Shown piece by piece: positions 42,927-52,005 of a DNA stretch of 64,000 nucleotides (position 1 is its first letter; each line of letters opens with the position of its first letter). Both the position numbers and the translations under genes were made by a program. This stretch comes from Amycolatopsis jejuensis. GTDB taxonomy: Bacteria > Actinomycetota > Actinomycetes > Mycobacteriales > Pseudonocardiaceae. Location: the NCBI RefSeq assembly GCF_000717335.1, contig NZ_JNYZ01000029.1, positions 1 to 64,000 on the forward strand, given 5' to 3'. The notes under the pieces were generated by a model. That model did no database searches and was not told where the DNA came from. It saw nothing but the letters and a program-made list of their open reading frames with translations.

Positions 42927-43517
42927 ATGTCCACTGCAGTACTGCCCACGAGCCAGCCGAACTTCAGCGGTCCGGCCGGCGACGTCGAAGCCGTCCGGGA
43001 GGCCCACCGCGACTGGTGGGCCGCGAACTTCACGCGCGAAATGGGGCGGCGCAAGCGGAGCTTCGCGCCGGACACCCTGATGTTCAACCTGAACGGCCAC
43101 ACCTACTACGGCCTCGACGAGATGGTTCAGGTGTGGAGCTACTACACCGACAACATCGACAACGGCGTCCCGGAGCTGTGGGACTACCGGATCTTCGTCT
43201 CCGGCGACCTCGCGTACCTGACATGTGAAGGCGTTTTCCTCTCCCGCGCCAAGACGGAGCAGGGCTGGGGGACGAGCAACGCCACGCTGAACGACCAGGC
43301 GTCGGACTTCACCCGGATCCGTTTCCGGGAGACCTCCGTGCTGCGCCGCGACGACGGCGAAGGCAATCCGGTGTGGAAGATCTGGCATTTCCACTGCTCC
43401 CCGGCCGCGCCCGCGGACGAGGAGCGGCCCGGCTTCGGCGACACGTGGACCTCCCGCGGCGGCGACCTGGACGGGGCCATCCCGCAGACTCCCGAACTTC
43501 CCGCTCCCGCCGAGTGA
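42927..43517 (+). CDS. SnoaL/NTF2-like protein
   Basis: A 196-aa protein with the cone-shaped NTF2 fold pattern: REAHRDWWAANFTREMG helix, NGHTYYGLDEMVQVWSYY, and a strand-rich second half ending WKIWHFHCS. Such proteins are small ring-acting enzymes or hydratases or ligand binders. AAAAGGAG precedes the ATG. Its long C-terminal tail (after about residue 160) is low-complexity. Substrate unknown. Confidence 0.82.
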   Translation: MSTAVLPTSQPNFSGPAGDVEAVREAHRDWWAANFTREMGRRKRSFAPDTLMFNLNGHTYYGLDEMVQVWSYYTDNIDNGVPELWDYRIFVSGDLAYLTCEGVFLSRAKTEQGWGTSNATLNDQASDFTRIRFRETSVLRRDDGEGNPVWKIWHFHCSPAAPADEERPGFGDTWTSRGGDLDGAIPQTPELPAPAE

Positions 43518-43551
43518 CCGGCTGCCTCGCCCGACAAGGAGGACCAGGCTC

Positions 43552-45831
43552 ATGTCGATCCTTCCCATCGCTCCGCGGCCCACCGTCGGCACTTCCGCGC
43601 CCCGGGCCGAAGACGTCCGCCTCCTCCTTGGCGAGGGGCAGTTCATCGGCAATGTGGCACTCGGGTACCGGCTGGAGATCGCCTTCCTCCGCGCGACCGA
43701 AGCCAGCGCCCGCATCACGCACCTCGACACGTCGGCGGCGGCCGCGGCCGAAGGTGTCACGGCTGTCCTCACTGCCGAGGATCTCGGTACGGCGAATGGT
43801 CCGGTTCCCGTGGTGTGGCAGCAACCCGGGTTACGCATTCCGCACTACCCGGCCTTGGCGAGCGGCGAAGTCCACTACGCCGGGCAGCCCGTCGCCGCCG
43901 TGGTCGCCCGGAGCCGGGCACTCGCGGAGGACGCGGTGGGACTGATCGACATCGACTACGAGCCGCGGCCACCCGTCGTGGACCCCGTCGCGGCCCTCGA
44001 CCCCGGTGCTCCGGTGGTGCATGCGGAGCTCGGCAGCAACGAGGGGTACCAGGATGTCGCGCGCACCGGCGACATCGACGCGGCGTTCGCGGCCGCGGCA
44101 GTCGTGGTGGAGGAGACGCTGCGCATCCAGCGGCAGACCGCCCTGCCGATGGAATGCCGGTCGGTGGTGGCGCGGCCGGAGGCGGACGGGCGGCTCACCG
44201 TGTGGGCCACCGTGCAGCAGCCGCATTTGTTCCGGGACCACCTGGCCGAGGTGCTCGGCCTGCCGCCGGAGCGGCTGCACGTGATCGTGCCCGACCTCGG
44301 CGGCGCGTTCGGCGCGTACTACGAGGTGTACCCCGAGGACATCGTCGCCGCGTTCGCCGCCCGGCATCTCGGCGAGGCGGTCCGCTACCTCGAAGACCGG
44401 CAGGAATCGTTCCTCAGCACCGTGCACGCGCGGCAGCAAGTCCACCGGGCCGCACTGGCGTTGAGCTCCGACGGCCTGCTGCTGGGGTTCCGCGACCGGA
44501 TCGTCGCCGACCTCGGTGCCTTCGCCGATTACTCGGGGGCCGGGACCGCGCTCGTGACGAAGACGTTCGCCACCGGCGCCTATCACCTCCCGGCCACCGA
44601 AATCGGGCTGCGGTGCGCGTACACCAACACGGTGCGGGTGGGTGCGTACCGGGGATTCGGCCAGCCCGAGGCGACGTTCGTGATCGAGCGGATGATGGAC
44701 GTCGCCGCTGCCCGGCTCGGGATGGACCCGCTCGAGCTGCGGAAGCGGAACGCGGTCGGCCCGGACCGCATGCCGTACGCCATGCCCAGTGGCGCGGTGA
44801 TCGACAGCGGCGACTTCCCGTCGTTGCTCGACACCGCCAAGGAAGCCATCAAGTACGACGCACCTCGTGCTTCGACAACCGGTCGGCGAGTGGGGGTGGG
44901 GTTCGCGCTGTATGTCGAGTACACCGGCTCCGGTCCCTCCGGCCAGCTGGGCGCGCGGGGGTACCGCAGCCCCGGGTGGGAAGGCGCGACGGCCGAGCTG
45001 CGGCGCGACGGTACCGTGCAGGTGTACAGCGGAGTTTCCCATCTTGGGCAAGGGATCCGCACCGGTTTGGCGCAGGTGATCGCCGACCGGCTCGCCGTCG
45101 ATCCGTCCCGGGTGGTGGTGACGACCGGCGACACCGATCTCGTCCGATACGGCAACCGCGGCTCGATCGGGAGCCGGAGTGCGGTGGTCGCCGGGAATGC
45201 CGTTCACGAGGCGGCGAGTTCGCTGGCCCGCAAGATCACCGAGCTGGCCGGGCAGCTGCTGGAGGCGAGCCCGGACGACATCGTCCTGCACGACAGCCGG
45301 GTATCCGTGCGCGGAACGGCCGGGAGTGTCTCGTACGCCGAACTCGCCGACGAGGCTTACCTGCGGCACCGGACCACTGCCACCGGCCTGCCGGTCCTTG
45401 AGGCGACGTCGTTCTACCACCCGACCGGCAGCCCGACCGCGAGTGGCGTGCACGCGGCGCGGGTCGAGGTGGACGTGGAAACGGGCGAGGTGGAGATCGT
45501 GGAGGGCCAGGTGCTGGGCGGGACGGCGCAGGGGATCGGCGGCGCGCTGTTCGAGGAGGTCGTGTACGACGCGGACGGCCAGATCAAGACCGCGTCCATG
45601 ATGGACTATCTCGTACCGACCGCGATGGAGATTCCGGACGTCACGATCATCCATCAGGAGACGCCGTCGCCGCTGAATCCGTTGGGGGTCAAGGGCGCGG
45701 GGGAGGCCGGGACTATCGCGCCGCCTGCCGCGCTGGCGAATGCGGTGTCGGATGCGTTGGGAGTGCAGGCCACTTCGCTGCCGTTGTCCCCTTCTGTGGT
45801 CTGGGGTCTGATCCGGGGGCGAGCGCGATGA
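43552..45831 (+). CDS. Molybdenum hydroxylase large subunit (xanthine dehydrogenase family)
   Basis: A 759-aa molybdopterin-cytosine-dinucleotide subunit. Present are DLGGAFGAYYE (cofactor loop), GAYRGFGQPEA, the long VYSGVSHLGQGIRTGLAQVIADRL segment and the catalytic Glu in KGAGEAGTIAPPAALANA. The AYRCSFR loop of true carbon monoxide dehydrogenase is absent, so CO oxidation is unlikely. It hydroxylates an N-heterocycle or aldehyde carbon using water. Its stop overlaps the FAD-subunit start (ATGA). Confidence 0.93.
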   Translation: MSILPIAPRPTVGTSAPRAEDVRLLLGEGQFIGNVALGYRLEIAFLRATEASARITHLDTSAAAAAEGVTAVLTAEDLGTANGPVPVVWQQPGLRIPHYPALASGEVHYAGQPVAAVVARSRALAEDAVGLIDIDYEPRPPVVDPVAALDPGAPVVHAELGSNEGYQDVARTGDIDAAFAAAAVVVEETLRIQRQTALPMECRSVVARPEADGRLTVWATVQQPHLFRDHLAEVLGLPPERLHVIVPDLGGAFGAYYEVYPEDIVAAFAARHLGEAVRYLEDRQESFLSTVHARQQVHRAALALSSDGLLLGFRDRIVADLGAFADYSGAGTALVTKTFATGAYHLPATEIGLRCAYTNTVRVGAYRGFGQPEATFVIERMMDVAAARLGMDPLELRKRNAVGPDRMPYAMPSGAVIDSGDFPSLLDTAKEAIKYDAPRASTTGRRVGVGFALYVEYTGSGPSGQLGARGYRSPGWEGATAELRRDGTVQVYSGVSHLGQGIRTGLAQVIADRLAVDPSRVVVTTGDTDLVRYGNRGSIGSRSAVVAGNAVHEAASSLARKITELAGQLLEASPDDIVLHDSRVSVRGTAGSVSYAELADEAYLRHRTTATGLPVLEATSFYHPTGSPTASGVHAARVEVDVETGEVEIVEGQVLGGTAQGIGGALFEEVVYDADGQIKTASMMDYLVPTAMEIPDVTIIHQETPSPLNPLGVKGAGEAGTIAPPAALANAVSDALGVQATSLPLSPSVVWGLIRGRAR

Positions 45832-46676
45832 AGCCCAGCCCGTTCGACTACCTGCGGGTCTCGGATCTTGGCCACGCGCTTGAGGCGCTCGCCGACCCGG
45901 ACTGCAAAATCCTGGCAGGCGGGCAAAGTCTCGTCGCGATGCTCCGGTTGCGGCTTGCCGCGCCGACACTTCTCGTGGACATCAGCAGGCTGCCGGAGCT
46001 GCGGACGGTGTCGGCGGACGGCTTGACGATCGGCGCCTGCGTGACCCATCGGGAACTGGAGTCGGGCAAACTGGGCGCGCCCGCGCGGGCGGCGTTGCCG
46101 GTGCTGGCGCAGACCGCGCCACTCATCGGACACGCGCCGATCCGGACCCGCGGAACGTTCGGGGGCAGCATCGCGCACGCCGACCCGTCCGCGGAATGGT
46201 GCCTGCTGGCCCGTCTGCTCGACGCCCGGATCACCGCCCGGAGCCGGGTCGGGGAACGGGAACTGAGCGCGGGGGAGTTCTTCGAGGGATTCCTCACGAC
46301 CGCATTGCGCAGCGACGAAATCCTTACCTCCGTGCGGTTCCCCAGCGTGCCGGACGTGGCCCTGGTCCGGGAAATGAGCAGGCGGCACGGCGATTTCGCG
46401 CTCGTCACCGTGGGCGTCGCGGTGTGGTCTCGGGGGACGCACATCGCGCTCGGCGGGGTCGGTGGCACCGTGGTCCGGGCGCAGGCTGCGGAACAGCGGC
46501 TCGCCGACGGCCCGCTCACCGAGGACGCCATTGCCGAGGCCGCGGAACTCGCCGTGGGTGCATGCACGCCTGCCGCCGACATCCACGGTCCGGCGGACTA
46601 CCGACGGCACCTCGTACAGGTGCTGACCCGCCGCACCCTCACCGAGGCGGCCCACCGGCTGGAGGAACGCCGATGA
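45828..46676 (+). CDS. Molybdenum hydroxylase FAD-binding subunit
   Basis: A 282-aa medium subunit. AGGQSLVAMLRLRL (about residues 27-40) and TRGTFGGSIAHADPSAEW (about 103-120) are the two FAD-binding motifs of the CoxM/CutM group. Accepts electrons from the iron-sulfur subunit. Coupled on both sides by ATGA overlaps (45828-45831; 46673-46676). Confidence 0.93.
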   Translation: MKPSPFDYLRVSDLGHALEALADPDCKILAGGQSLVAMLRLRLAAPTLLVDISRLPELRTVSADGLTIGACVTHRELESGKLGAPARAALPVLAQTAPLIGHAPIRTRGTFGGSIAHADPSAEWCLLARLLDARITARSRVGERELSAGEFFEGFLTTALRSDEILTSVRFPSVPDVALVREMSRRHGDFALVTVGVAVWSRGTHIALGGVGGTVVRAQAAEQRLADGPLTEDAIAEAAELAVGACTPAADIHGPADYRRHLVQVLTRRTLTEAAHRLEERR

Positions 46677-47155
46677 CCGACGACCACCTGATCCGGCTCA
46701 CCGTGAACGGCAGCGAACACGTGCTCGCGGTCGAACCCCGGGCCTCCCTCGCCGACGTGCTCCGCGACGACCTCGGCCACACCGGGACGAACGTGACGTG
46801 CGAGCAGGGCATCTGCGGGGCGTGCACGGTCCTCGTCGACGGACAGGCGACACGGGCCTGTCTCGTGTTCGCCGTCCAGGCCGACGATTCGCACGTCGAG
46901 ACGGTCGAATCACTCGGGACCGCGGATCGGCTTTCCGCGCTGCAGCAAGCATTCCGGGAGGAACGGGCTGTGCAGTGCGGGTTCTGCACCCCTGGCTTCC
47001 TCATGCTCGCGACCTGGCTGCTGCGGGAACAACCGGACGTCGACGACCAGGGGTTGCGCGAGGTCCTCGGGTCCAACATCTGCCGCTGCACCGGGTATCG
47101 CGGCATCCTGCGTGCGGTGGCGCGGGTCCGGGACTCCGGGGAGCCGGTGTCATGA
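46673..47155 (+). CDS. Molybdenum hydroxylase [2Fe-2S] subunit
   Basis: A 160-aa small subunit with two clusters: a plant-ferredoxin type site (CEQGICGACTVLVDG plus a later Cys) and the helical site CGFCTPGF...CRCTGY. Passes electrons from molybdenum to FAD. Both sets of cysteines are complete. ATG at 46673 overlaps the FAD-subunit stop; a longer reading within that gene is spurious. Confidence 0.94.
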   Translation: MTDDHLIRLTVNGSEHVLAVEPRASLADVLRDDLGHTGTNVTCEQGICGACTVLVDGQATRACLVFAVQADDSHVETVESLGTADRLSALQQAFREERAVQCGFCTPGFLMLATWLLREQPDVDDQGLREVLGSNICRCTGYRGILRAVARVRDSGEPVS

Positions 47156-47640
47156 TCATCCGGCGGAGCTTCGACCTGGCCTGCCCGGCAGCCGACACCT
47201 ACGCCGCGCTGGGCGACCTAGAACGGCTGGCGCGGTCTTTTCCGGAGGTCTCGGGTTTCGTGGTCTCCGCGCGGGTTTTGGCCGTCGACGAAGCCTCTCG
47301 TTCGGTTGTCGTCCGGCTCAGCGGGCAAGGCGCACACCAGGCGGGAGACGCCCACGTCGAGGCACGGGTTTCCGCCGCTCCTGACGGGTCCACTGTGGAC
47401 TTGACGGCCGATCTGCGCCTGCGCGGAATGGTGGCGCAGATCCGTGTGGACGACCTTGCCGATCGCTTCGCCGCCTGCCTCGCACAGGCGATCGTCCGGC
47501 CCGTCGAAAAGGCGATTCCGGCCGCGGTGCCGGAATCGCCCCCTGCTTCCCGGTTTTCCTTGTCGATTATCCCCGGTGCATTCGCTGCGGGTGCACTGTC
47601 CGGCTACTGCTGGGCTCGCTTCGGCGCTCGCCGCCGCTGA
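47152..47640 (+). CDS. CoxG-like SRPBCC accessory protein
   Basis: A 162-aa protein of the carbon monoxide dehydrogenase CoxG type: an N-terminal helix-grip domain (MIIRRSFDLACPAADTYAALGDLERLARSFPE... broken at strands) and a C-terminal hydrophobic anchor near residues 140-157. In known systems CoxG recruits the enzyme to the membrane. Coupled to the iron-sulfur subunit by four bases. Confidence 0.85.
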   Translation: MIIRRSFDLACPAADTYAALGDLERLARSFPEVSGFVVSARVLAVDEASRSVVVRLSGQGAHQAGDAHVEARVSAAPDGSTVDLTADLRLRGMVAQIRVDDLADRFAACLAQAIVRPVEKAIPAAVPESPPASRFSLSIIPGAFAAGALSGYCWARFGARRR

Positions 47641-47668
47641 TACCTCTCGTCCGAAGGGATGGCTCCCC

Positions 47669-48982
47669 ATGACTCGAACCGCGCAGGAAAAGATGGCCAG
47701 GAAAGCAACGCTGGCCAGCATGTTCGGCACCACCATCGAATGGTACGACTATTTCATCTACGGCCTTTCCGCCGGCCTGGTGTTCAAGAACGTGTTCTTC
47801 CCGCAGATCTCGGCGGCCGCCGGCACGCTGGCGGCGTTCGCGACCTTCGCCGCCGGATTCCTCGCCCGCCCGCTGGGCGGCATCGTCTTCGGGCACATCG
47901 GCGACCGGCTGGGCCGCAAGCCCGCGCTGATCGCGACGCTGCTGGTGATGGGGGTGTCCACCACGCTGATCGGGGTCCTGCCGACGTACTCCGCGATCGG
48001 GATCTGGGCGCCCATCCTGCTCGTGGTGATGCGGCTCGCGCAGGGCCTCGGCGCGGGTGGCGAATGGGGCGGGGCGGTGATCCTGACGGTCGAGCACGCA
48101 CCCGCGGGCAAACGCGGGCTGTTCGGGAGCACCATCCAGTCGAGCATCGCGCTGGGCTCGCTGCTCGCGTCGGGGGTGATCGCCGCGGTCACCAGCCTGA
48201 CGTCGGCGGCCGCGTTCGCCGCGTGGGGGTGGCGGATCCCGTTCCTGCTGAGCGCGGTGCTGGTGGCGCTCACCGCGATCATCCGGCTGAGCATCGACGA
48301 GCCCGCGCAGTTCGCGAAGCTCAAGCGGGACCGGGCCCGCGACCGGTTCCCGGTGCTCACCGCGATCCGGCGGCAGCCGAGGAACATCCTGGTCGTCGTG
48401 GTGGCGGCAGGGGCGAGCCAGCTCGTGTTCTACGTCGTCGCCGTGTTCGCGGTCTCGTATGCGGCGTCGCAGAAACTGATCGGCACGTCGACGATGCTCG
48501 GCTACCTGGCGATCGCCAACGCGGTCCAGATCGGCGCGATGATCGCCTTCGGCGCCCTGTCGGACCGGGTGGGCAGGCGGCGCGTGATCATGGTCAGCAC
48601 GATTCTCATGGGGATCTTCGCGTTCCCGTTCTTCTGGGCACTGCAGTCCGGCGCCGGGTGGTGGATCCTGCTGGCGATGGTGGGGTACGTCGGTATCATC
48701 GAGTCCGCCGCGTTCGGCCCGCAAGCCGCGTTCATCCCGGAGCTGTTCGACACCCGGGTGCGGTACAGCGGCACTGCCATCGGGTACAACCTGGCCGCCC
48801 TGATCGGCGGGACCGCTCCGGCAGTGGCGACGTCGCTCATCGGCGCCGCGCAGAGCACGTGGCCGGTCGCGGTGTACATCATGGTGGTGTGTGCGCTGGG
48901 TGCGGTCGGGGTGCAGTTCGCTCGCACTGCCGGTCAGCTGGACGAGGCGCCGACCGTCGCGTCTCGCGAGGCCGTGAGCTGA
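47669..48982 (+). CDS. MFS transporter, shikimate/organic acid symporter type
   Basis: A 437-aa carrier with 12 spans. EWYDYFIYGL in span 1 and GHIGDRLGRKP and SDRVGRRR loops assign the MHS group, close to ShiA/KgtP. Likely imports the acid oxidised by the molybdenum enzyme. ATG at 47669 is chosen, as only from here does the family start; an extension to 47444 lies in the CoxG-like gene. Confidence 0.92.
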   Translation: MTRTAQEKMARKATLASMFGTTIEWYDYFIYGLSAGLVFKNVFFPQISAAAGTLAAFATFAAGFLARPLGGIVFGHIGDRLGRKPALIATLLVMGVSTTLIGVLPTYSAIGIWAPILLVVMRLAQGLGAGGEWGGAVILTVEHAPAGKRGLFGSTIQSSIALGSLLASGVIAAVTSLTSAAAFAAWGWRIPFLLSAVLVALTAIIRLSIDEPAQFAKLKRDRARDRFPVLTAIRRQPRNILVVVVAAGASQLVFYVVAVFAVSYAASQKLIGTSTMLGYLAIANAVQIGAMIAFGALSDRVGRRRVIMVSTILMGIFAFPFFWALQSGAGWWILLAMVGYVGIIESAAFGPQAAFIPELFDTRVRYSGTAIGYNLAALIGGTAPAVATSLIGAAQSTWPVAVYIMVVCALGAVGVQFARTAGQLDEAPTVASREAVS

Positions 48983-48983
48983 C

Positions 48984-49862
48984 GTGACCTATTCCCTCGT
49001 CGCCAAGGACCCGGAGAGTGGAGCCTTGGGTGTGGCCGTCCAGTCGCATTTCCTTGCCGTAGGGGCGAACGTACCGTGGGGCCGGGCCGGGGTGGGCGTC
49101 GTCGCCACCCAGGCGACGGTGGACCGGCGCTACGGCGCGCGGGGCCTCTCGCTGATGTCCGCCGGGTCGTCGGCCGCCGAAGCACTCCAGGCGTGCCTGG
49201 CCGCCGACGACGCGCCGGAGACTCGTCAGGTCGGCATGCTGGACGCGACCGGCCGGACAGCCGCGCACACCGGCACCCGCTGCTGGCAGTGGAACGCCCA
49301 CGCAACCCGCGACGGGGCGGCGGCACAGGCGAACATGGTCACGGATGCCGCAATCCCGACGGCAATGCTGGCCGCGTTCACTGCTGCGCCCGGCGATTTC
49401 GGCTCCCGGTTGCTGGCCGCCCTGAACGCCGCGGAAGCACTGGGCGGTGATCTGCGCGGTCGCCAGTCCGCTGCCCTGCTGGTCGTCTCGGGTGCGCGCT
49501 CGGATGACGGAGTCTTGGTGGACCTGCGGGTCGACGACCATCCTGAGCCGCTGGTCGAGCTGCGGCGTGTTTATGGTGTACACCAAGCTTTCACGCAGAT
49601 GCTGCCCGCCATGCGGGGGCGCTCCTGCCGGGGCCCGGTCCCGGCAGACCCGGCTGAAGTCGATGCAGCTGTCGCGGCTTTCGCCGCTGCGCAGAAGGAG
49701 TACGGACCGTCCAATGTGGAGCCGACGTTTTGGCAGGCGGTCGCGCTTCACCGGGGCGGCCGGGTTGCGGAGGCTTCGCGGTTGGTCGCCGAGTTGCGGG
49801 CCGAGCATCCGGGGTGGGGGACGTTGTTCGGTCACGTTACTGCTGTCCAGTCCTCTTGCTGA
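48984..49862 (+). CDS. DUF1028 family protein
   Basis: A 292-aa protein with the DUF1028 N-terminus (TYSLVAKDPESGALGVAVQS) and long conserved GANVPWGRAGVGVVATQA segment, believed to be an Ntn-like fold. A C-terminal region beyond residue 225 resembles a peptidoglycan-binding-like tail. GTG at 48984 follows the transporter stop directly. Members accompany amide-degrading clusters; activity unproven. Ends this rightward operon. Confidence 0.82.
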   Translation: MTYSLVAKDPESGALGVAVQSHFLAVGANVPWGRAGVGVVATQATVDRRYGARGLSLMSAGSSAAEALQACLAADDAPETRQVGMLDATGRTAAHTGTRCWQWNAHATRDGAAAQANMVTDAAIPTAMLAAFTAAPGDFGSRLLAALNAAEALGGDLRGRQSAALLVVSGARSDDGVLVDLRVDDHPEPLVELRRVYGVHQAFTQMLPAMRGRSCRGPVPADPAEVDAAVAAFAAAQKEYGPSNVEPTFWQAVALHRGGRVAEASRLVAELRAEHPGWGTLFGHVTAVQSSC

Positions 49863-49902
49863 TGGACGCGCCGACCGCGATGGCGGTCCTGGAGGGAGAC
49901 CC

Positions 49903-51066
49903 TCAGATCGCATAGCGCCAGCCGACGAGGGAGTAGGCGCCGAACCACGCGCCGAAGGCGACGTATCCGGCGGTCGCGGCGATGGCTGTCGCGGGGCGGC
50001 GCGCGGCGAGGCCTGCGGCGACCGGGAGCAGGAGCGTGAAGCCGGGGAGCAGGAAGCGGGCTTTCGCGAACGGGATGCCTGCCGTGCCCGCCACCAGGAC
50101 GACGACCCCGATCCCGTAGAGCGCGAGCGGCCAGCGGCGCGGATCGGCCCGCGCGCTGCGGGCCAGCAGGACCGCGGCCACGGCGGCGAGCACCAGGATG
50201 AACACGTTGAGCAGTTCCATCACCGAGGTCCCGCGGAGCAGCTGCTTGCCGACGAACTCCAGGGTCTCCGCGCCGAAGTCGAACCGGGTACGCCAGCCGC
50301 GCCATTCGAGGTCGAACCAGCCGGACGGGCTCCCGGTCTGCACGGCGACCCACAGCCAGTAGCCGACCAGCCCGACCGGGGCCGCGACAGCCGCCACCAG
50401 CGGCTGCGGACGGCGCGGACCCTTGAAGAACGCGACGAGCGCAGCGATCACGACCACGCCGACCAGCACGGACGCGGTCGGCCGGGTCAGCCCGGCGGCA
50501 ATGCTGCACAGGGCGGCCAGCAGCCACCGCCGTTCGAGCACGCCGACCAGCGCCCACGCGGCCAGCGCGGTGAAGAGCGCCTCGGTGTAGACCATCGACA
50601 AGGTGATCGCCATGGGTGCCCCGGCCCAGAGCGCGACCAGCAGCACGCCGGTGCGGTGGCTGCCGGTCACGGTGCGGCCGATGCGGTAGATCGCCGCCGC
50701 CGCAAGGATTCCGGCGGCCACGCTCAGCAGCAGGCCCGCCGGAAGCGACCCGCCGACCCACGGGCTGAGCAGCCGCATGAGGGTCGGGTAGGCCGGGAAG
50801 AAGGCGAGCGGGGTGTGCGGGGCGAAATGGCCTTCGGCGTCGTACAGGCCGTGGGTGATGCCGTCGTAGCCGTGGTCGGCGATCGCGAGGTACCACAGCC
50901 CGTCCCACGCGGTGAGCCGGTCGGACAGCGGCTGCCCGCTGATCGCGCTGCACACGGCCAGCACGACGACCCCGAAGAGGCGGATGCCGAGGTAGACGGC
51001 GGCAGCCTGCAGGTAGGGCCTGCGTTCGGTGGCGACGGCGGGGTCTGTGCTCTGGGTGATCGTCAT
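49903..51066 (-). CDS. PIG-V-like mannosyltransferase, integral membrane
   Basis: A 387-aa GT-C type protein with about ten spans. The first outside loop TAWDGLWYLAIADHGYDG (about residues 51-68) is the PIG-V/GT76 active-site motif, with the acidic Asp; STSV-like segments follow. In actinobacteria such enzymes add mannose from polyprenyl-phosphate donors to cell-envelope lipids or glycans. Convergent with the DUF1028 gene (40-bp gap) and downstream of the SigE-type sigma factor. Confidence 0.82.
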   Translation of the reverse strand: MTITQSTDPAVATERRPYLQAAAVYLGIRLFGVVVLAVCSAISGQPLSDRLTAWDGLWYLAIADHGYDGITHGLYDAEGHFAPHTPLAFFPAYPTLMRLLSPWVGGSLPAGLLLSVAAGILAAAAIYRIGRTVTGSHRTGVLLVALWAGAPMAITLSMVYTEALFTALAAWALVGVLERRWLLAALCSIAAGLTRPTASVLVGVVVIAALVAFFKGPRRPQPLVAAVAAPVGLVGYWLWVAVQTGSPSGWFDLEWRGWRTRFDFGAETLEFVGKQLLRGTSVMELLNVFILVLAAVAAVLLARSARADPRRWPLALYGIGVVVLVAGTAGIPFAKARFLLPGFTLLLPVAAGLAARRPATAIAATAGYVAFGAWFGAYSLVGWRYAI

Positions 51067-51081
51067 CGGTTCTTCCGGGCC

Positions 51082-51307
51082 TCAGCGCGAATGCGGGACG
51101 GAGCCGGTCGTGGTGCCGGTCGTGGTGCCTGGTGACCTGCCGGTGGTCCCCTTGGTCCCGGTGGTCCGGGGGGAGCCGGTGGTGGTGGGCGGGTGCGGGG
51201 TCTGCCAGGTCGGCGGGGGGCTCGTGGTCGCCACGGGGGTGGGCGGCGTGGCGGGGGGGACCGGCGCGGGGGCTCGCGTGCCTGGTGCGTGCCTCGTCGT
51301 CGTTCAT
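51082..51307 (-). pseudogene. Thr/Pro-rich segment after sigE: probable remnant of an anti-sigma/membrane protein gene
   Basis: An ATG at 51307 overlaps the sigma stop (ATGA) and starts MNDDEAR, a usual start for proteins encoded next to SigE-type factors. The matching downstream sequence is only recognisable in a different frame: PVPPATPPTPVATTSPPPTW to TTGTTTGSVPHSR, stopping at 51082-51084, a Thr/Pro-rich tail typical of an exported protein end. The central membrane and sensor part is missing. This frame is that of the sigma gene itself, so it would also be read if its TGA were bypassed. I infer a collapsed anti-sigma gene; readthrough is an alternative. Confidence 0.5.
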
Positions 51308-51849
51308 GCGCTCGGTCCTCCTCCGGTGCTGGATGCGAACCCGGTGAGCGCGAGCGCCTGCTGCAGCGCCACGAGCCCCCGGGCCGTCTGGCTCTTGACC
51401 GTCCCCGCGGAACAGCCCATGGCCGCGGCGGTCTCCTGGACGCTGAGGTCGTTCCAAAACCGCAGTACGAGAACCGCCCGCTGCTTCGGCGGCACCTCGG
51501 CGAGCGCCGCCCGTACCGCCAGCCGCTGGACGTGGTCGGCTTCCGGCGCGGCAGGCGGGTCCGGCACCCCGGCGACGACCTCTTCCCGCTGCCGCCACTT
51601 GCGCCGGTTCTCGCTGAGGAAGGCGCGCATCAGCATCCGCCGCACGTAGCCGTCCAGCTCACCGCGGCGGACCAGCCGGGGCCACACCACGTACAGCTTG
51701 GTCAAGGTGACCTGGACGAGGTCTTCGGCACGATGCCAGTCGCCGCAGAGCACGTACGCGGTCGAGCGCAGCAGCCCCGCGCGGGCCTGCACGAACGCCG
51801 TGTACTCACCTTCCCAGCGGGCGCCCGCACGATCTTCTTCCACGTCCAC
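51304..51849 (-). CDS. SigE-family ECF RNA polymerase sigma factor
   Basis: A 181-aa sigma factor: region 2 (AYVLCGDWHRAEDLVQVTLTKLYVVWPRL-like, residues about 20-60) and region 4 (LPPKQRAVLVLRFWNDLSVQETAAAMGCSAGTVKS-like, residues about 115-160), joined by the Pro-rich linker. GTG at 51849 is preferred because AGGACGAGG lies upstream and the family start is here; an upstream extension to 52164 has no similarity. It belongs to the SigE-type group without an anti-sigma gene of normal structure nearby. It reads towards the mannosyltransferase and may control envelope genes. Confidence 0.9.
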   Translation of the reverse strand: MDVEEDRAGARWEGEYTAFVQARAGLLRSTAYVLCGDWHRAEDLVQVTLTKLYVVWPRLVRRGELDGYVRRMLMRAFLSENRRKWRQREEVVAGVPDPPAAPEADHVQRLAVRAALAEVPPKQRAVLVLRFWNDLSVQETAAAMGCSAGTVKSQTARGLVALQQALALTGFASSTGGGPSA

Positions 51850-52005
51850 CCTCGTCCTGGCCGGCAGGCCCGGTGAGGCCCTTACCGGGAGAACAGGTCC
51901 GAGCCGCCCGATCCGGTTGCATGGGTGCGGAAGAGATCTGCGCCACACCGGTGCGCCCGGGCGGGAACGGGACCCCTCCCGGCGCACCGGGCCTACCGTC
52001 CCGGC

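Noticed and set aside
43831..45969. 712-codon frame opposite the molybdenum large subunit
   Set aside because: Antisense shadow without motifs; sense strand matches the xanthine dehydrogenase family throughout.
43552..47640. Carbon monoxide dehydrogenase operon
   Set aside because: Gene order resembles coxLMS-G, but the large subunit lacks the AYRCSFR active-site loop.
51100..51300. CRISPR or tandem repeat array in the GGT/CCG-rich segment
   Set aside because: Repetitive composition comes from Thr/Pro/Gly codons; units are irregular and have no spacers.
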